From contig CAWIMQ010000002.1 in NCBI GenBank assembly GCA_963837265.1, positions 62,001 through 126,000 on the forward strand: DNA of 64,000 nt, given 5' to 3'. The stretch is from DATBLE01 sp963837265. GTDB taxonomy: Bacteria; Actinomycetota; Thermoleophilia; Gaiellales; Gaiellaceae. Both the position numbers and the translations under genes were made by a program. Below, in pieces: positions 8,894 through 17,528 of this stretch. Position 1 is the first letter of the stretch, and the number at the start of each line of letters is the position of its first letter. The notes below the pieces were generated by a model, which was given only the letters and a program-made list of their open reading frames with translations, ran no database searches and was not told the DNA's origin.

Positions 8894-9673
8894 CTAGCTG
8901 CCGGAAAAGGTCGGCTTCTCCCCCTCGAGGAAGGCGCTCACCCCGGCCTGGGCGTCGTCGGAGAGCAGCACCTCGCGGAACGCCTCGCGCTCGACGACGA
9001 AGCCGTCCGGCGTCGAGGCGGCCCTGATCGCGCGCTTGATCCCGCGGAGCGCGATGGGCGCCTGACGGGCCAGACGAACCGCGTAGTCGCGGGCCCGAGC
9101 GTCGAGCTCGTCCGCCTCGACGAGGAAGTGGACGATGCCGTCTGCGGCGGCCTGCTCGGGCGAGAGCTGGAGACCCTTCATGATCAGCTCGGTCGCGCGC
9201 CCGGGGCCGACCAGCCGCGTCAGCCGCTGCGTCCCGCCTGCGCCCGGGAGGAGGCCGAGACGAACCTCGGGCAGGCCGATCAGCGCGCCCTCGGCGCGCG
9301 CGGCGAAGCGGAAGTCGCAGGCGAGGGCGAGCTCGAGCCCGCCGCCGAGCGCGTGGCCGCCGATCGCCGCCACCGTCGGCTGCGGCAGCTCCGCGAACCG
9401 GTTGAACACGTCCTGGCCGGCGAGCGCGCGGTCGACACCCTCGGCGGCGATCCGCTGGAACTCCGTGATGTCCGCCCCGGCCATGAACACGCCCTCCACG
9501 GCGCTGCGGACGAGGACGGCGCGGACGCTCTCGTCGGCGGCGAGCTCGGCGGTCGCGGCCGCGAGCTCCGTGGCCACCTGCTCGTCGATCGCGTTCAACG
9601 GCGGCCGGTCGAGGGTGAGGACCGCGATCGCCTCGTCCGGGAGCCGCTCGACGTGGACGACCTCGTCAGCCAT
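8894..9673 (-). CDS. enoyl-CoA hydratase/isomerase family protein
   Basis: A 259-residue crotonase-fold enzyme. The oxyanion-hole segments are visible: FMAGADITEF, then GGHALGGGLELALACDFRFAA, and PEVRLGLLPGAGGTQRL with the catalytic acid. It probably hydrates trans-2-enoyl-CoA in beta-oxidation. It is the last gene of a minus-strand block (acyl-CoA dehydrogenase, SDR, acyl-CoA dehydrogenase, this gene) and overlaps the dehydrogenase before it by 8 bases, so it is surely co-transcribed. Confidence 0.92.
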   Translation of the reverse strand: MADEVVHVERLPDEAIAVLTLDRPPLNAIDEQVATELAAATAELAADESVRAVLVRSAVEGVFMAGADITEFQRIAAEGVDRALAGQDVFNRFAELPQPTVAAIGGHALGGGLELALACDFRFAARAEGALIGLPEVRLGLLPGAGGTQRLTRLVGPGRATELIMKGLQLSPEQAAADGIVHFLVEADELDARARDYAVRLARQAPIALRGIKRAIRAASTPDGFVVEREAFREVLLSDDAQAGVSAFLEGEKPTFSGS

Positions 9674-10814
9674 CGCTCCGCCGAAGGTAGCTCGCGATCA
9701 CGTGCCGCTGGATCTCGGAGGTGCCCTCGACGATCTGGAAGACCTTCGCGTCGCGCAGCCATTTCTCGACCGGATGGTCGGCCATGATCCCGGCCCCGCC
9801 CAGCACCTGCACGGCCTCCGTCGTCACCCGCATCGCCGTATCGGCCGCGAACGCCTTCGCATACGAGCCGTACAGTCCGGCATCCTCGCCCGCGTCGAGG
9901 GCGGCGCACGCGCGCCAGACCAGCAGCCGTGCGGCCTCGATCTCCATCGCCATGTCGGCGAGCTTGAACGAGACGCCCTGCCTGGCGAGGATCGGCTTGC
10001 CGAACGCCTCGCGCTCGCGTGCGTACCCGGTCGCGTGCTCGAAGGCGGCACGCGCGACACCGACCGCGCCGGCCGCCACCTGCGGCCTGGAATGCTCGAA
10101 GAAGTCGAGGGCGACGAGGAAACCTTCGCCTTCGTCGCCGATCAGGCGATCGGCGGGGATGCGGGCTTCGGCCAGGACGATGGAGCCGGTGTGTGACGAG
10201 CGCAGGCCGATCTTGTCCTCCTTGCGACCGGCGGACACGCCCGGGTCGTCGCGTTCGACCAGGAATGCGCTGATCCCGGCCTCCGCGCGCGCGAAGACGA
10301 GGGTGAGCTCGGCGATCCCGCCGTTCGTGACGTAGCACTTCTCGCCGCTCAGCACCCACGAGTCGCCGTCGCGGCGGGCGCTGGTCCGCATCGCACCCAC
10401 GTCCGAGCCTGCGTGCGGCTCGGTAGTCGCGAACGCGGCCAGGCAGCCGTCCTCGGAGGCGAGCCGCGGCAGGTACCGCTGCCGCTGCTCCTCGGCCCCG
10501 AACCGGAGCAGGGGCCGGACTGGGAACTGGGTCGCGCCGATCGTGGCCGCAAGCCCGGCGCAGCCCCAGGAGAGCTCCTCGGCGACGATCGCCGCGGTGA
10601 CCGCGTCGAGCTCGGCGCCGCCGAACTCACGCGGGATCCGGGTCGAGGTCAGCCCGAGCCGTGCCGCCTTCGGCAGCAGGTCGTCGGGGAAGTCGCCCCT
10701 CGCGTCCCATTCGGCCGCGATCGGCCGCAGCTCGTTCGCGGCGAAGTCGTGGGCGAGCTCCCGGAGCTCGCGCTGCTCCGGCGTGAGCGTGAACGAGATC
10801 CCCTCCGTCTTCAC
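9666..10814 (-). CDS. acyl-CoA dehydrogenase
   Basis: A 382-residue flavoprotein of the acyl-CoA dehydrogenase family, which introduces the alpha-beta double bond and passes electrons to ETF. The family signatures are present: AFATTEPHAGSDVGAM, CYVTNGG, and a C-terminal block QVLGGAGIMADHPVEKWLRDAK followed by EGTSEIQ. GTG 10814 was chosen; GTG 10826 would add four residues (VPGT) encoded by a GTGCC/GGCAC palindrome. The gene begins 5-17 bases after the SDR stop. Confidence 0.92.
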   Translation of the reverse strand: MKTEGISFTLTPEQRELRELAHDFAANELRPIAAEWDARGDFPDDLLPKAARLGLTSTRIPREFGGAELDAVTAAIVAEELSWGCAGLAATIGATQFPVRPLLRFGAEEQRQRYLPRLASEDGCLAAFATTEPHAGSDVGAMRTSARRDGDSWVLSGEKCYVTNGGIAELTLVFARAEAGISAFLVERDDPGVSAGRKEDKIGLRSSHTGSIVLAEARIPADRLIGDEGEGFLVALDFFEHSRPQVAAGAVGVARAAFEHATGYAREREAFGKPILARQGVSFKLADMAMEIEAARLLVWRACAALDAGEDAGLYGSYAKAFAADTAMRVTTEAVQVLGGAGIMADHPVEKWLRDAKVFQIVEGTSEIQRHVIASYLRRSDG

Positions 10815-10831
10815 AGTGCCTGGCACGGGGC

Positions 10832-11668
10832 TCAAAACGTGAAGAGCTCGATTCCGCCGGAGACGTTCAGCCCGACGCCGGTGATGTAGGCGGCCAGGTC
10901 GGAGCAGAGAAAGGCGACCGCGTTCGCGATGTCCTGCGGCTGGCCGACGCGGCGGAGCGCAGTCCGCTTGATCATCCGCTCGTTCATTTCCGGGTTGCCG
11001 AACTGGAAGGCCTCGGTGCCGATGATCCCCGGCACGATCGCGTTCACCGTGATGCCGTGACGCGCACCCTCGAGCGCGAGCGACTTCGTGAAGCCGAGCA
11101 GGCCCGCCTTCGTCGTCGAATAGCTCGCCTGGCCGAAGCCGCCGAGCGTGCCCGCGACCGATGCCATGTTGACGATCCGCCCCCACCCACGCTCCCTCAT
11201 GTGCGGCCAGACCGCCTGCGCGCAGTTGAAGGCGCCGCCCAGGTTGACGCGCAGATCGCGCTCCCAGAGCTCGGGCGACTGGTCGCCGAGCTGGGCGACG
11301 TGGTCGAGCGTGCCGGCGTTGTTGACGAGGATGTCGACAGAGCCGAAGTCCTCGACGCAGCGCGCGACCGTCGCCGCCACCTGGTCGCGGTCGGTGACGT
11401 CGCACTTGACCGCAGCCGCCCGCCGACCGAGGGACTGGATCTCCTGTGCGGTCGCCTCCGTGTAGACGAGCCCCTGCGCGCGCGCGACCTGCGCGAGCGG
11501 CCCGTAGCGCTCCGCCTCCTCGTCGGTCGTCTCCGACTCGACCTGGATGTCGGCGACGACGACGTCGGCGCCCGCGCGCGCCAGCGTCAGCGCGTCGGCC
11601 CGGCCCAGGCCCCTGGAGCCCCCCGTGACCAGGGCAACGCGCCCGGACAGGTCGATCTCGAGCGCCAT
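10832..11668 (-). CDS. SDR family oxidoreductase
   Basis: A 278-residue short-chain dehydrogenase. Cofactor site TGGSRGLGRA, NNAG, catalytic Ser (NMASVAG) and YSTTK are all present. An unusually long insert after the second strand (about residues 38-70, ESETTDEEAERYG) resembles SDRs with tightly bound NAD, such as the mycofactocin-associated group. It sits between two acyl-CoA dehydrogenases, so a hydroxyacyl or alcohol dehydrogenase role in the same degradation route is likely. Confidence 0.9.
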   Translation of the reverse strand: MALEIDLSGRVALVTGGSRGLGRADALTLARAGADVVVADIQVESETTDEEAERYGPLAQVARAQGLVYTEATAQEIQSLGRRAAAVKCDVTDRDQVAATVARCVEDFGSVDILVNNAGTLDHVAQLGDQSPELWERDLRVNLGGAFNCAQAVWPHMRERGWGRIVNMASVAGTLGGFGQASYSTTKAGLLGFTKSLALEGARHGITVNAIVPGIIGTEAFQFGNPEMNERMIKRTALRRVGQPQDIANAVAFLCSDLAAYITGVGLNVSGGIELFTF

Positions 11669-11695
11669 GGGCGAGACCCTAACCCCGGGGCGACG

Positions 11696-12880
11696 TCAGT
11701 CGCCCCGCGGCAGGAGGACGTCCCTGGCGATCACGAGCCGCTGGATCTGCGATGTGCCCTCGTAGATCTGGTACAGCTTCGCGTCCCGCATCAGCTTCTC
11801 GACCGGGTACTCCTTCATGTAGCCGTAGCCGCCGAAGATCTGCACGGCGTCGGTCGTCACCTCCATCGCCGTGTCGGCGGCGAAGCGCTTCGCCATCGAG
11901 GAGTAGAGCGTCGCCTTGCGGCCCCACCCGCTGTCGAGCATCCACGCCGCCTGCCAGGTGAGGAGGCGGGCGGCCTCGATCTTCGTCGCCATGTCGGCGA
12001 TCAGGAAGTTGACGCCCTGGTGCATCGCGATCGGCTGCTCGAACGTGATCCGCTCCTTCGCGTAGGCGCAGGCGTGCTCGAAGGCGGCGCGGGCGACGCC
12101 GACCGCTCCGATCGCGGTTCCCGGCCGGGTTCCGTCGAGCGTCTGCATCGCGATCTTGAAGCCGTCACCCTCCTCGCCCAGGCGGTTGGCCGACGGTACG
12201 ACCGCGTCCGCCAGCGCGAACGCAGAGGTGTCGGTGGAACGCTGGCCCATCTTGTCGAGGTGCTGCTCGATGGTCACGCCCGGGGTGTCCATCGGGACGA
12301 CGAAGGCGGACATCCCCCGGTGCCCCTGGCCCGGATCGGTCTTGGCGAAGACGACCGTCCAGTCGGCGTAGCCGGCATTGGTGATGAAGGTCTTCGAGCC
12401 GTTCAGGACGTACTCGTCTCCCCGGCGCACCGCCGTCGTCTTGATGCGGGCGACATCGGAGCCCGCGTCCGGCTCGGACAGGCCGAACGAGCAGAGGATC
12501 GGCCCCTCGACGAGCGGCGGCAGCCACGTGCGCTTCTGCTCCTCGGTCCCGGCGATGATCACCGGGCCCGCGCCGAGCCCGTTGCATCCGAGCGACGTAC
12601 CGATGCCCGAGCAGCCCCAGTTGAGCTCTTCGGCGACGAGCGCGCCCTCGAGCAGGCTCAGCTCGGGACCGCCGTACTCGGCCGGCACGTGGAGGTTCAT
12701 CAGGCCGACCTCGTGCGCCTTGGCGATCACGTCGGCCGGATGCGTCATGTGCACGTCGTAATCGGCCGCCTTCGGGCGGATCTCCCGCTCGGCGAACTGG
12801 TGTGCCAGGTCGCGGAGCGCCCGCTGCTCGTCGGTGAGGGAGAAGGACATGCCGGCGGGGGCATGCTCGGCGATCGACAT
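11696..12880 (-). CDS. acyl-CoA dehydrogenase
   Basis: A 394-residue acyl-CoA dehydrogenase with FGLSEPDAGSDVARI, KTFITNAGYADW, the C-terminal QIFGGYGYMKEYPVEKLMRD and the EGTSQIQ segment. It heads the minus-strand operon. A TetR-type palindrome lies 22 bases upstream of its ATG, so expression is probably derepressed by an acyl-CoA or similar ligand. The substrate chain length cannot be read from sequence. Confidence 0.93.
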   Translation of the reverse strand: MSIAEHAPAGMSFSLTDEQRALRDLAHQFAEREIRPKAADYDVHMTHPADVIAKAHEVGLMNLHVPAEYGGPELSLLEGALVAEELNWGCSGIGTSLGCNGLGAGPVIIAGTEEQKRTWLPPLVEGPILCSFGLSEPDAGSDVARIKTTAVRRGDEYVLNGSKTFITNAGYADWTVVFAKTDPGQGHRGMSAFVVPMDTPGVTIEQHLDKMGQRSTDTSAFALADAVVPSANRLGEEGDGFKIAMQTLDGTRPGTAIGAVGVARAAFEHACAYAKERITFEQPIAMHQGVNFLIADMATKIEAARLLTWQAAWMLDSGWGRKATLYSSMAKRFAADTAMEVTTDAVQIFGGYGYMKEYPVEKLMRDAKLYQIYEGTSQIQRLVIARDVLLPRGD

Positions 12881-12901
12881 CGTGGGGCTCCTCCGGCTCG
12901 A

Positions 12902-12917
12902 TTGACTGGTCAGTCAA
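12902..12917. promoter_or_regulatory. TetR-type operator palindrome, copy 1
   Basis: TTGACTGGTCAGTCAA has 7-base inverted arms (TTGACTG/CAGTCAA) around two central bases. A 15-of-16 match lies at 18109-18124, at the start of the tetR gene in this window. Its place just upstream of the acyl-CoA dehydrogenase at 12880 and between divergent genes fits a repressor site. Confidence 0.7.
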
Positions 12918-12999
12918 TAGTACGAGACGCCCGCGATTCCCCGCAAGGGGCGAGGCGGCCGAGCGCGCTCTTGATCATCTCGCGCCGTCGCGACGCCAG

Positions 13000-13005
13000 T
13001 AGACT
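13000..13005 (+). promoter_or_regulatory. -10 box, likely leaderless transcript
   Basis: TAGACT lies 6 bases before GTG 13012. The spacing places the transcription start at or next to the start codon. No good -35 at 17 bases is seen. Confidence 0.4.
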
Positions 13006-13011
13006 CGGCTC

Positions 13012-14229
13012 GTGGACCTCGAGCTGACCGAGGAGCAGCGGCTCATCCAGGACACCGTTCGCTCGTTCGTGGACGAGCGCGTCCTGCCGGTCGCGATTCA
13101 GAACGACATCGACCACAAGCTCGATCTGGAGATCGTCGAGGGGATGGCCGCGCTCGGCATCCTCGGGATCGCGATCCCCGAGGAGTACGGCGGCGCCGGC
13201 CTCGACTTCGTCGCCGAGGCGCTCGCGTGCGAGGAGATCGAGCGGGGCGAGGCCGCCTTCCGCACGCTGATCTCCGTCCACGTCGGGCTGAACTCGCTGA
13301 CGCTCCTCAGGTACGGGACCGAGGAGCAGAAGCAGCGCTACCTCGTTCCCCAGGCGAAGGGCGAGAAGATCGGCTGCTTCGGCCTGACCGAGCCGGACGC
13401 GGGCTCGGACGTCGCCGCGATGCGGACGTCCGCGCGCCGCGAAGGAGACGTCTACGTCCTGAACGGCCAGAAGAACTGGATCTCGTATGCGACCGTCGCC
13501 GACAACCAGCTCGTCGTCGCCAAGACCGACCCCGATTCAGGCCACAAGGGGATGACCGCGTTCCTGGTCGAGCGCGACTGGCCCGGGGTGACCACCCGCG
13601 AGACCGAGAACAAGCTCGGCGTCTGGGCGGGCTCGACCGGCGAGCTGTTCTTCGAGAACGTGGAGGTGCCGGCCGAGAACCGCCTCGGCGAGGAGGGCCA
13701 GGGCTTCGAGATCGCCATGCACTCGCTCGACCACGGCCGGTTCACGGTCGCCGCCGGCGCCTGCGGCGTCATCCGCGCCTGCCTGGAGCGTTCGGTCGAG
13801 TATGCGCGCGAGCGGGAGACCTTCGGCCGGCCGATCGGCCGCAACCAGTTCGTCCAGGACATGATCGCCCGGATGGTGCTCGGCTACGAGACGTCCAAGC
13901 TGCTCGTCATGCAGGCGGCCTGGATGAAGGACCAGGGCAGGCGCTCGACGCGGGAGACCTCCCTGGCGAAGTGGCACGCGACCGAGTCGGCCTTCGAGGC
14001 CGCGAACCTCGCGATCCAGGTCTTCGGAGCCTACGGGTACTCCGCCGAGTACGGGATCGAGCGCTACTTCCGGAACGCGCGCGCGCCGATCATCTACGAG
14101 GGCACGACGCAGATCCACAAGATGATGCAGGCCGAGCACGCGCTCGGCTACCGGCACCTGAACGGCCACACGGGCGAGATGTCGCCGCTCGTCTCGTGGG
14201 CGCCCCCGGCGGCGCTCGCCCGCGCCTGA
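13012..14229 (+). CDS. acyl-CoA dehydrogenase
   Basis: A 405-residue acyl-CoA dehydrogenase, with CFGLTEPDAGSDVAAM, KNWISYATVADN, and the C-terminal block QVFGAYGYSAEYGIERYFRNAR followed by EGTTQIH. The sequence GYSAEYGIERYFRNAR is closer to the short/branched or glutaryl-type groups than to its two neighbours, but this is only suggestive. It starts with GTG and is divergent from the operon that carries the TetR operator, so both may respond to the same regulator. Confidence 0.92.
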   Translation: MDLELTEEQRLIQDTVRSFVDERVLPVAIQNDIDHKLDLEIVEGMAALGILGIAIPEEYGGAGLDFVAEALACEEIERGEAAFRTLISVHVGLNSLTLLRYGTEEQKQRYLVPQAKGEKIGCFGLTEPDAGSDVAAMRTSARREGDVYVLNGQKNWISYATVADNQLVVAKTDPDSGHKGMTAFLVERDWPGVTTRETENKLGVWAGSTGELFFENVEVPAENRLGEEGQGFEIAMHSLDHGRFTVAAGACGVIRACLERSVEYARERETFGRPIGRNQFVQDMIARMVLGYETSKLLVMQAAWMKDQGRRSTRETSLAKWHATESAFEAANLAIQVFGAYGYSAEYGIERYFRNARAPIIYEGTTQIHKMMQAEHALGYRHLNGHTGEMSPLVSWAPPAALARA

Positions 14230-14302
14230 GCGCGTTCCCGGCGCCCTCGACTTCCGGCAGCCGGTCCCGCTGAATAGGACACGGCTCTTCGAGGCGGGTC
14301 CC

Positions 14303-14433
14303 AGGGACAGTCCCTTCCCCCGGTCTCCGGACACGCCTCGCGAGGGTCGACGCCGCACGGTTTGGCGGTTCGCCGCCCTTTCCGGACGCGTCCGGTGGAC
14401 TGTCCCTCCGACACGGCCCGACGGGCCGTGTCC
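14303..14433. repeat. inverted-repeat-bounded intergenic element
   Basis: AGGGACAGTCC at 14303-14313 and its inverse GGACTGTCCCT at 14397-14407 bound about 105 bases with further short palindromes. A GACACGGCCC hairpin (14410-14433) follows. No gene is seen in 14230-14440. It looks like a small MITE-like or REP-like unit, and the last hairpin may terminate transcripts from both sides. Confidence 0.4.
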
Positions 14434-14440
14434 TGGGGAG

Positions 14441-14911
14441 CTACTCCTCTCCCTCGAAAGTAGTCGACCTCGGCGTCCGCGCGCAGGAGCTTGCGGAGGT
14501 CAGGGCCGAAGATGCCGACCTTGCCGTCTGTCCGGGTGGAACGCGATCTCGCCTGCCGCGTCCTCGTCCGACGAGAGCATCAGCAGGCGGACGGGCTCCG
14601 GCGTCTCGTTGGCGAGCGAGTGCGCGCCGTCCGGTCCGCGCTTGAAGACGACGCAGTCACCGTCGGTGAGCTTTCGCTCGCCCGTGGGGTCCCGGAGCGT
14701 CGCCTCGCCCCGCAGCACGATCAGCCATTCCTCCTGGACGACGTGCGAGTGGTTGGGAAACGTCCTCTAGCCCGGGGCCAGCTCGTAGAGGCCCGCGCCG
14801 ATCCGTGCCGCCCCCAGGCGCTCGGCGACGCCGAAGCAGTGCCACTGCCAGCCGGGCCGGTCGCGGCTCCGATCCCACTCGTCGCCGAAGAGGTTCACCA
14901 CCTCGGTCATT
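14441..14911 (-). pseudogene. cupin-domain gene, degenerate third copy
   Basis: ATG at 14911 overlaps the stop of the preceding cupin gene (ATGA). The frame encodes a cupin start, then hits TAG at 14769-14767 where a Glu codon is expected (ELAPG-stop-RTFP). It continues in frame (EEWLIVLRGEATLRDPTGER, DGAHSLANETPEPVRLLML). A frameshift follows at the PD(S)DGKVG segment and another in the final DYFEGEE, which ends at TAG 14443-14441. One nonsense change plus two shifts mark a decaying paralogue of its two intact neighbours. Confidence 0.75.
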
Positions 14912-15362
14912 CGCCCTCCCAGTAGCCGACTGCGTCGCCCGCCCGGAACAGCTTCCCGGGCGGCCAGACCCCGATCTTGTCCGAGTCCGGGTAGACGGCG
15001 ACAGCGGGCTCGTTCTTCGTCGAGAAGATGACGAGGCGCACGGGCTCCGGGTGCCGGTTGGCCGTCTTGTGCGCACCCTCCGGGCCGGGGGCGAAGCAGA
15101 CGACGTCCCCGGGCTCGAGCTCCTCCTCCCCGTCGGGCGTCCGCAGCGTCGGCCTGCCCTCGAGGACGAGCAGCCATTCCTCGTCGCCGGCCTCCCAGTG
15201 GTACGGGCAGACCGACTGGCCCTCGTTCAGGACGTAGACGCTCGCCCCGAGGGCTCCGCCGCCGACGAGCGGCCCGATGCGCGCGTACGGCGTCTCGTAT
15301 CCCGGCGGGTCGCCCTCGTCCTGCCGGGTCTCGACCTCGAAGAGGTTCGCGACGGCGGTCAT
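14907..15362 (-). CDS. cupin-domain protein
   Basis: A 151-residue single-domain cupin. The conserved beta-barrel motif is visible: CPYHWEAGDEEWLLVLEGRP (metal ligands H and E), then ELEPGDVVCFAPGPEGAH. It ends PDSDKIGVWPPGKLF and DAVGYWEGE, shared with its tandem neighbour. The function is unknown; such small cupins may bind metal and a sugar or other small ligand. It is the middle gene of three joined by ATGA overlaps. Confidence 0.85.
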   Translation of the reverse strand: MTAVANLFEVETRQDEGDPPGYETPYARIGPLVGGGALGASVYVLNEGQSVCPYHWEAGDEEWLLVLEGRPTLRTPDGEEELEPGDVVCFAPGPEGAHKTANRHPEPVRLVIFSTKNEPAVAVYPDSDKIGVWPPGKLFRAGDAVGYWEGE

Positions 15363-15829
15363 GCCTCGCCCTCCCAGTAGCCGACCGCGTCGGCGCGGCG
15401 GAAGTTGAGCCGGTCGGCGTCGTGGGTGCCCCACTCGCCGGGCCGGGTGCCGAGCTTGTCGCTGTCGGGGTAGACGACGACCGCCGGCCAGCGCTGAACG
15501 GACAGGACGAGGACGCGACCGGGCCCGCGGACGGTGTGGGCTCCGCTCGGGTCGCCGGGGAAGCAGACCGTGTCACCCGTCCGCAGCGCCCGCTCGCCGT
15601 CGGGGGCCCGCACGGTCGGCTCGCCGGACACGACGTAGAGCCACTCCTCGACGCCATGGTGGTAGTGGTACGGACAGACCCGTTCGCCCTCCTCGAGCTC
15701 GTACACGGTCCCGCCGATCAGCCTGCCGCCGACCGCCTCACCGACCCGCCGCGAGCGCCGGTGGTAGCCGGGGCGATACCAGTCCTCGTCGGTCTCGAGC
15801 TCGCCCTCGATGACGTTGAAGCGCCGCAC
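15359..15829 (-). CDS. cupin-domain protein
   Basis: A 156-residue paralogue of the next gene, with VCPYHYHHGVEEWLYVVSGEP, ALRTGDTVCFPGDPSGAH, PDSDKLGTRPGEW and the final ADAVGYWEGEA. Three His residues in the first motif suggest a metal-binding barrel. It starts with GTG 15829 and leads a tandem of three cupin genes. It is divergent from the gene at 15848, only 18 bases away. Confidence 0.85.
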   Translation of the reverse strand: MRRFNVIEGELETDEDWYRPGYHRRSRRVGEAVGGRLIGGTVYELEEGERVCPYHYHHGVEEWLYVVSGEPTVRAPDGERALRTGDTVCFPGDPSGAHTVRGPGRVLVLSVQRWPAVVVYPDSDKLGTRPGEWGTHDADRLNFRRADAVGYWEGEA

Positions 15830-15847
15830 ACGCCTATTCTCCCGGAC

Positions 15848-16312
15848 ATGGTCGCCGCCGCGCTGACGGTACTCGCGCTCGCGTTGCCGCAGCACGGCGT
15901 CGTCGTTCCCGGACGCAGCTTCGCCGGGCTCCTGCTCGGCGCCACCGGCACACAGGTGACCGCGGCCTGGGGCGAGCGCTACGGCCGCTGTCGCGACTGC
16001 GGGCGTCCCACCTGGTACTTCACCTACAAGCGCTTCGAGCCCGAGGGCGCCGCAGTCTCGTTCCGCTCCGGCGCCGTGGACGCCCTTTTCACGCTCTGGG
16101 CCCCGCCCGGCTGGCACACGAACCGCGGCCTGACCGTCGGCGAGCCGGCCGCACGTGCGACCCAGCTCTACCCACTGGCCCGGCGGGTCGAGTGCGGCAC
16201 GTACTCGGCGCTCGTCCTCGGTCGCGGGCGCGCGGACACGGAGATCTATCTCTACCGGGACGAGGTGTGGGGCTTCGGGCTCAGCCGGGCTGGGGCTCCG
16301 CCGTGCCACTAG
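15848..16312 (+). CDS. secreted hypothetical protein
   Basis: A 154-residue protein with a short hydrophobic start (VAAALTVLALALPQHGVVV), probably a signal peptide. CRDCGRPTWYF suggests a disulfide or metal site, and WAPPGWHTNRGLTVGE follows. The family is not recognised. TATTCT lies 8 bases before the ATG, in line with leaderless transcription. Its 3' end overlaps the convergent MFS gene by 32 bases. Confidence 0.6.
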   Translation: MVAAALTVLALALPQHGVVVPGRSFAGLLLGATGTQVTAAWGERYGRCRDCGRPTWYFTYKRFEPEGAAVSFRSGAVDALFTLWAPPGWHTNRGLTVGEPAARATQLYPLARRVECGTYSALVLGRGRADTEIYLYRDEVWGFGLSRAGAPPCH

Positions 16313-17528
16313 CCTCCGGCCCCTCGGCCCGGATCAGCGAGGCGACGATCGGGATCGCAGCCAGCACGCCGATCGCGCACAGCGGCCAGAGCACCTGATA
16401 CCCGTGCGTCGCCTCGAGGTGCGGCCGCGCGAGGTCGATCGCCAGGCCTGCCAGCGGGGCCCCGAGCAGCAGGCCGACGCCCTTGGTCGTGGTCGCCAGG
16501 CCCGAGACCGCCCCCCGGTGCTCGGGCGGCGTCAGCTTGAAGAGCAGGCCCCACGCGAGGGTCATCACGATGCCCCCCGCGAACGAGACCGGGATGATCA
16601 GCCCGAAGTACCACGTGTGCCAGGTCTGGGCCAGGCCGGCGACGAGGTAGCCGCCGCCGTACACGAACGACGCGAAGAAGATCACCCGTGCGAGACCGAA
16701 CCGGTCGCCGAGCCGGCCGGCGACGAGCGCCGCCAGCACGTACCCCACTCCGACGCCTCCGAGGATGGCGGACGAGATCCTCGTCGACTGCCCGAGCCCC
16801 TGGGTCACGTAGAGGACGACGAAGGTACGCGCGGCCGCGAAGGTCCCCTCCCAGGCAGCGTTGGCGGCGAGGAAGCGCCGGATCTCCGGCTCCCGGCGCA
16901 CGATCTGCCAGCTGTGCGAGAGGTAGCGTCGAACGCCCTCGAAGACGCGCCTGTGCTCTCCCCTCTCCTCTTCGACCCGGACGATCACGGCCGCGCACGC
17001 GCCCGTCGTCAGGAACGCGGCGACGACGAACGGGCCGGCGCTCCAGAGCTTGAGGAGGAGGCCTCCGCCGACCAGCGCGAGCAGGAGGGCGGCTCCCCGG
17101 AACACGTGCTGGACGCCCTGAGCTCGGCCGAGATACGCGGCCGGGACGAGATCCGGGTACAGGCCGCGGTAGGGCGGCTCGTACACGTAGTAGGCGAAGA
17201 AGAACGCGAGCACGATCAGGCACGCCGTCCAGAGGTTAGGCATGAACGGCATCAGGAGCAGACAGAAGCCGAGCGGGCCGAGCGCGGCGAGCATGAAGGG
17301 CCTGCGCCGGCCCATCGGCGTGTGGAACGAGTCGCTCCAGGGGCCGATCACCGGCGACACGAGCAGCGCGAACACCCCCTCCGCGCCGAGCACGAGCCCG
17401 ATCAGCGACCCCGAGCCCGTGAACTTGTGCAGCAGGGGCGGCAGGTAGGCGGCGGTCGTCGTGATCGAGAAGGCCAGCCCGAAGGCGCCAAGCCCGAGGA
17501 CCCAGACGAGGTTGCGACGATCCGTCAC
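16281..17528 (-). CDS. MFS transporter
   Basis: A 415-residue major facilitator with about 12 membrane helices. The loop 2-3 motif is SDSFHTPMGRRRPFM, close to that of glycoside/cation or sucrose-type carriers (SDR-GRRRP). The second half has AGRLGDRFGLARV. Substrate unknown. Its ATG overlaps the TetR stop (ATGA), so the pair form an operon and the transporter is likely controlled by that regulator. It may export or import an organic acid or sugar linked to the neighbouring CoA-transferase. Confidence 0.85.
   Translation of the reverse strand: MTDRRNLVWVLGLGAFGLAFSITTTAAYLPPLLHKFTGSGSLIGLVLGAEGVFALLVSPVIGPWSDSFHTPMGRRRPFMLAALGPLGFCLLLMPFMPNLWTACLIVLAFFFAYYVYEPPYRGLYPDLVPAAYLGRAQGVQHVFRGAALLLALVGGGLLLKLWSAGPFVVAAFLTTGACAAVIVRVEEERGEHRRVFEGVRRYLSHSWQIVRREPEIRRFLAANAAWEGTFAAARTFVVLYVTQGLGQSTRISSAILGGVGVGYVLAALVAGRLGDRFGLARVIFFASFVYGGGYLVAGLAQTWHTWYFGLIIPVSFAGGIVMTLAWGLLFKLTPPEHRGAVSGLATTTKGVGLLLGAPLAGLAIDLARPHLEATHGYQVLWPLCAIGVLAAIPIVASLIRAEGPEASGTAEPQPG

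Noticed and set aside
7223..9787. 854-residue plus-strand frame opposite VanW and enoyl-CoA hydratase genes
   Set aside because: Same shadow effect; Arg/Gly/Asp-rich with no recognisable motif.
10812..10830. GTGCC/GGCAC palindrome as an operator inside the operon
   Set aside because: Short, overlaps the dehydrogenase start and lies within a co-transcribed pair; not enough to call a regulatory site.
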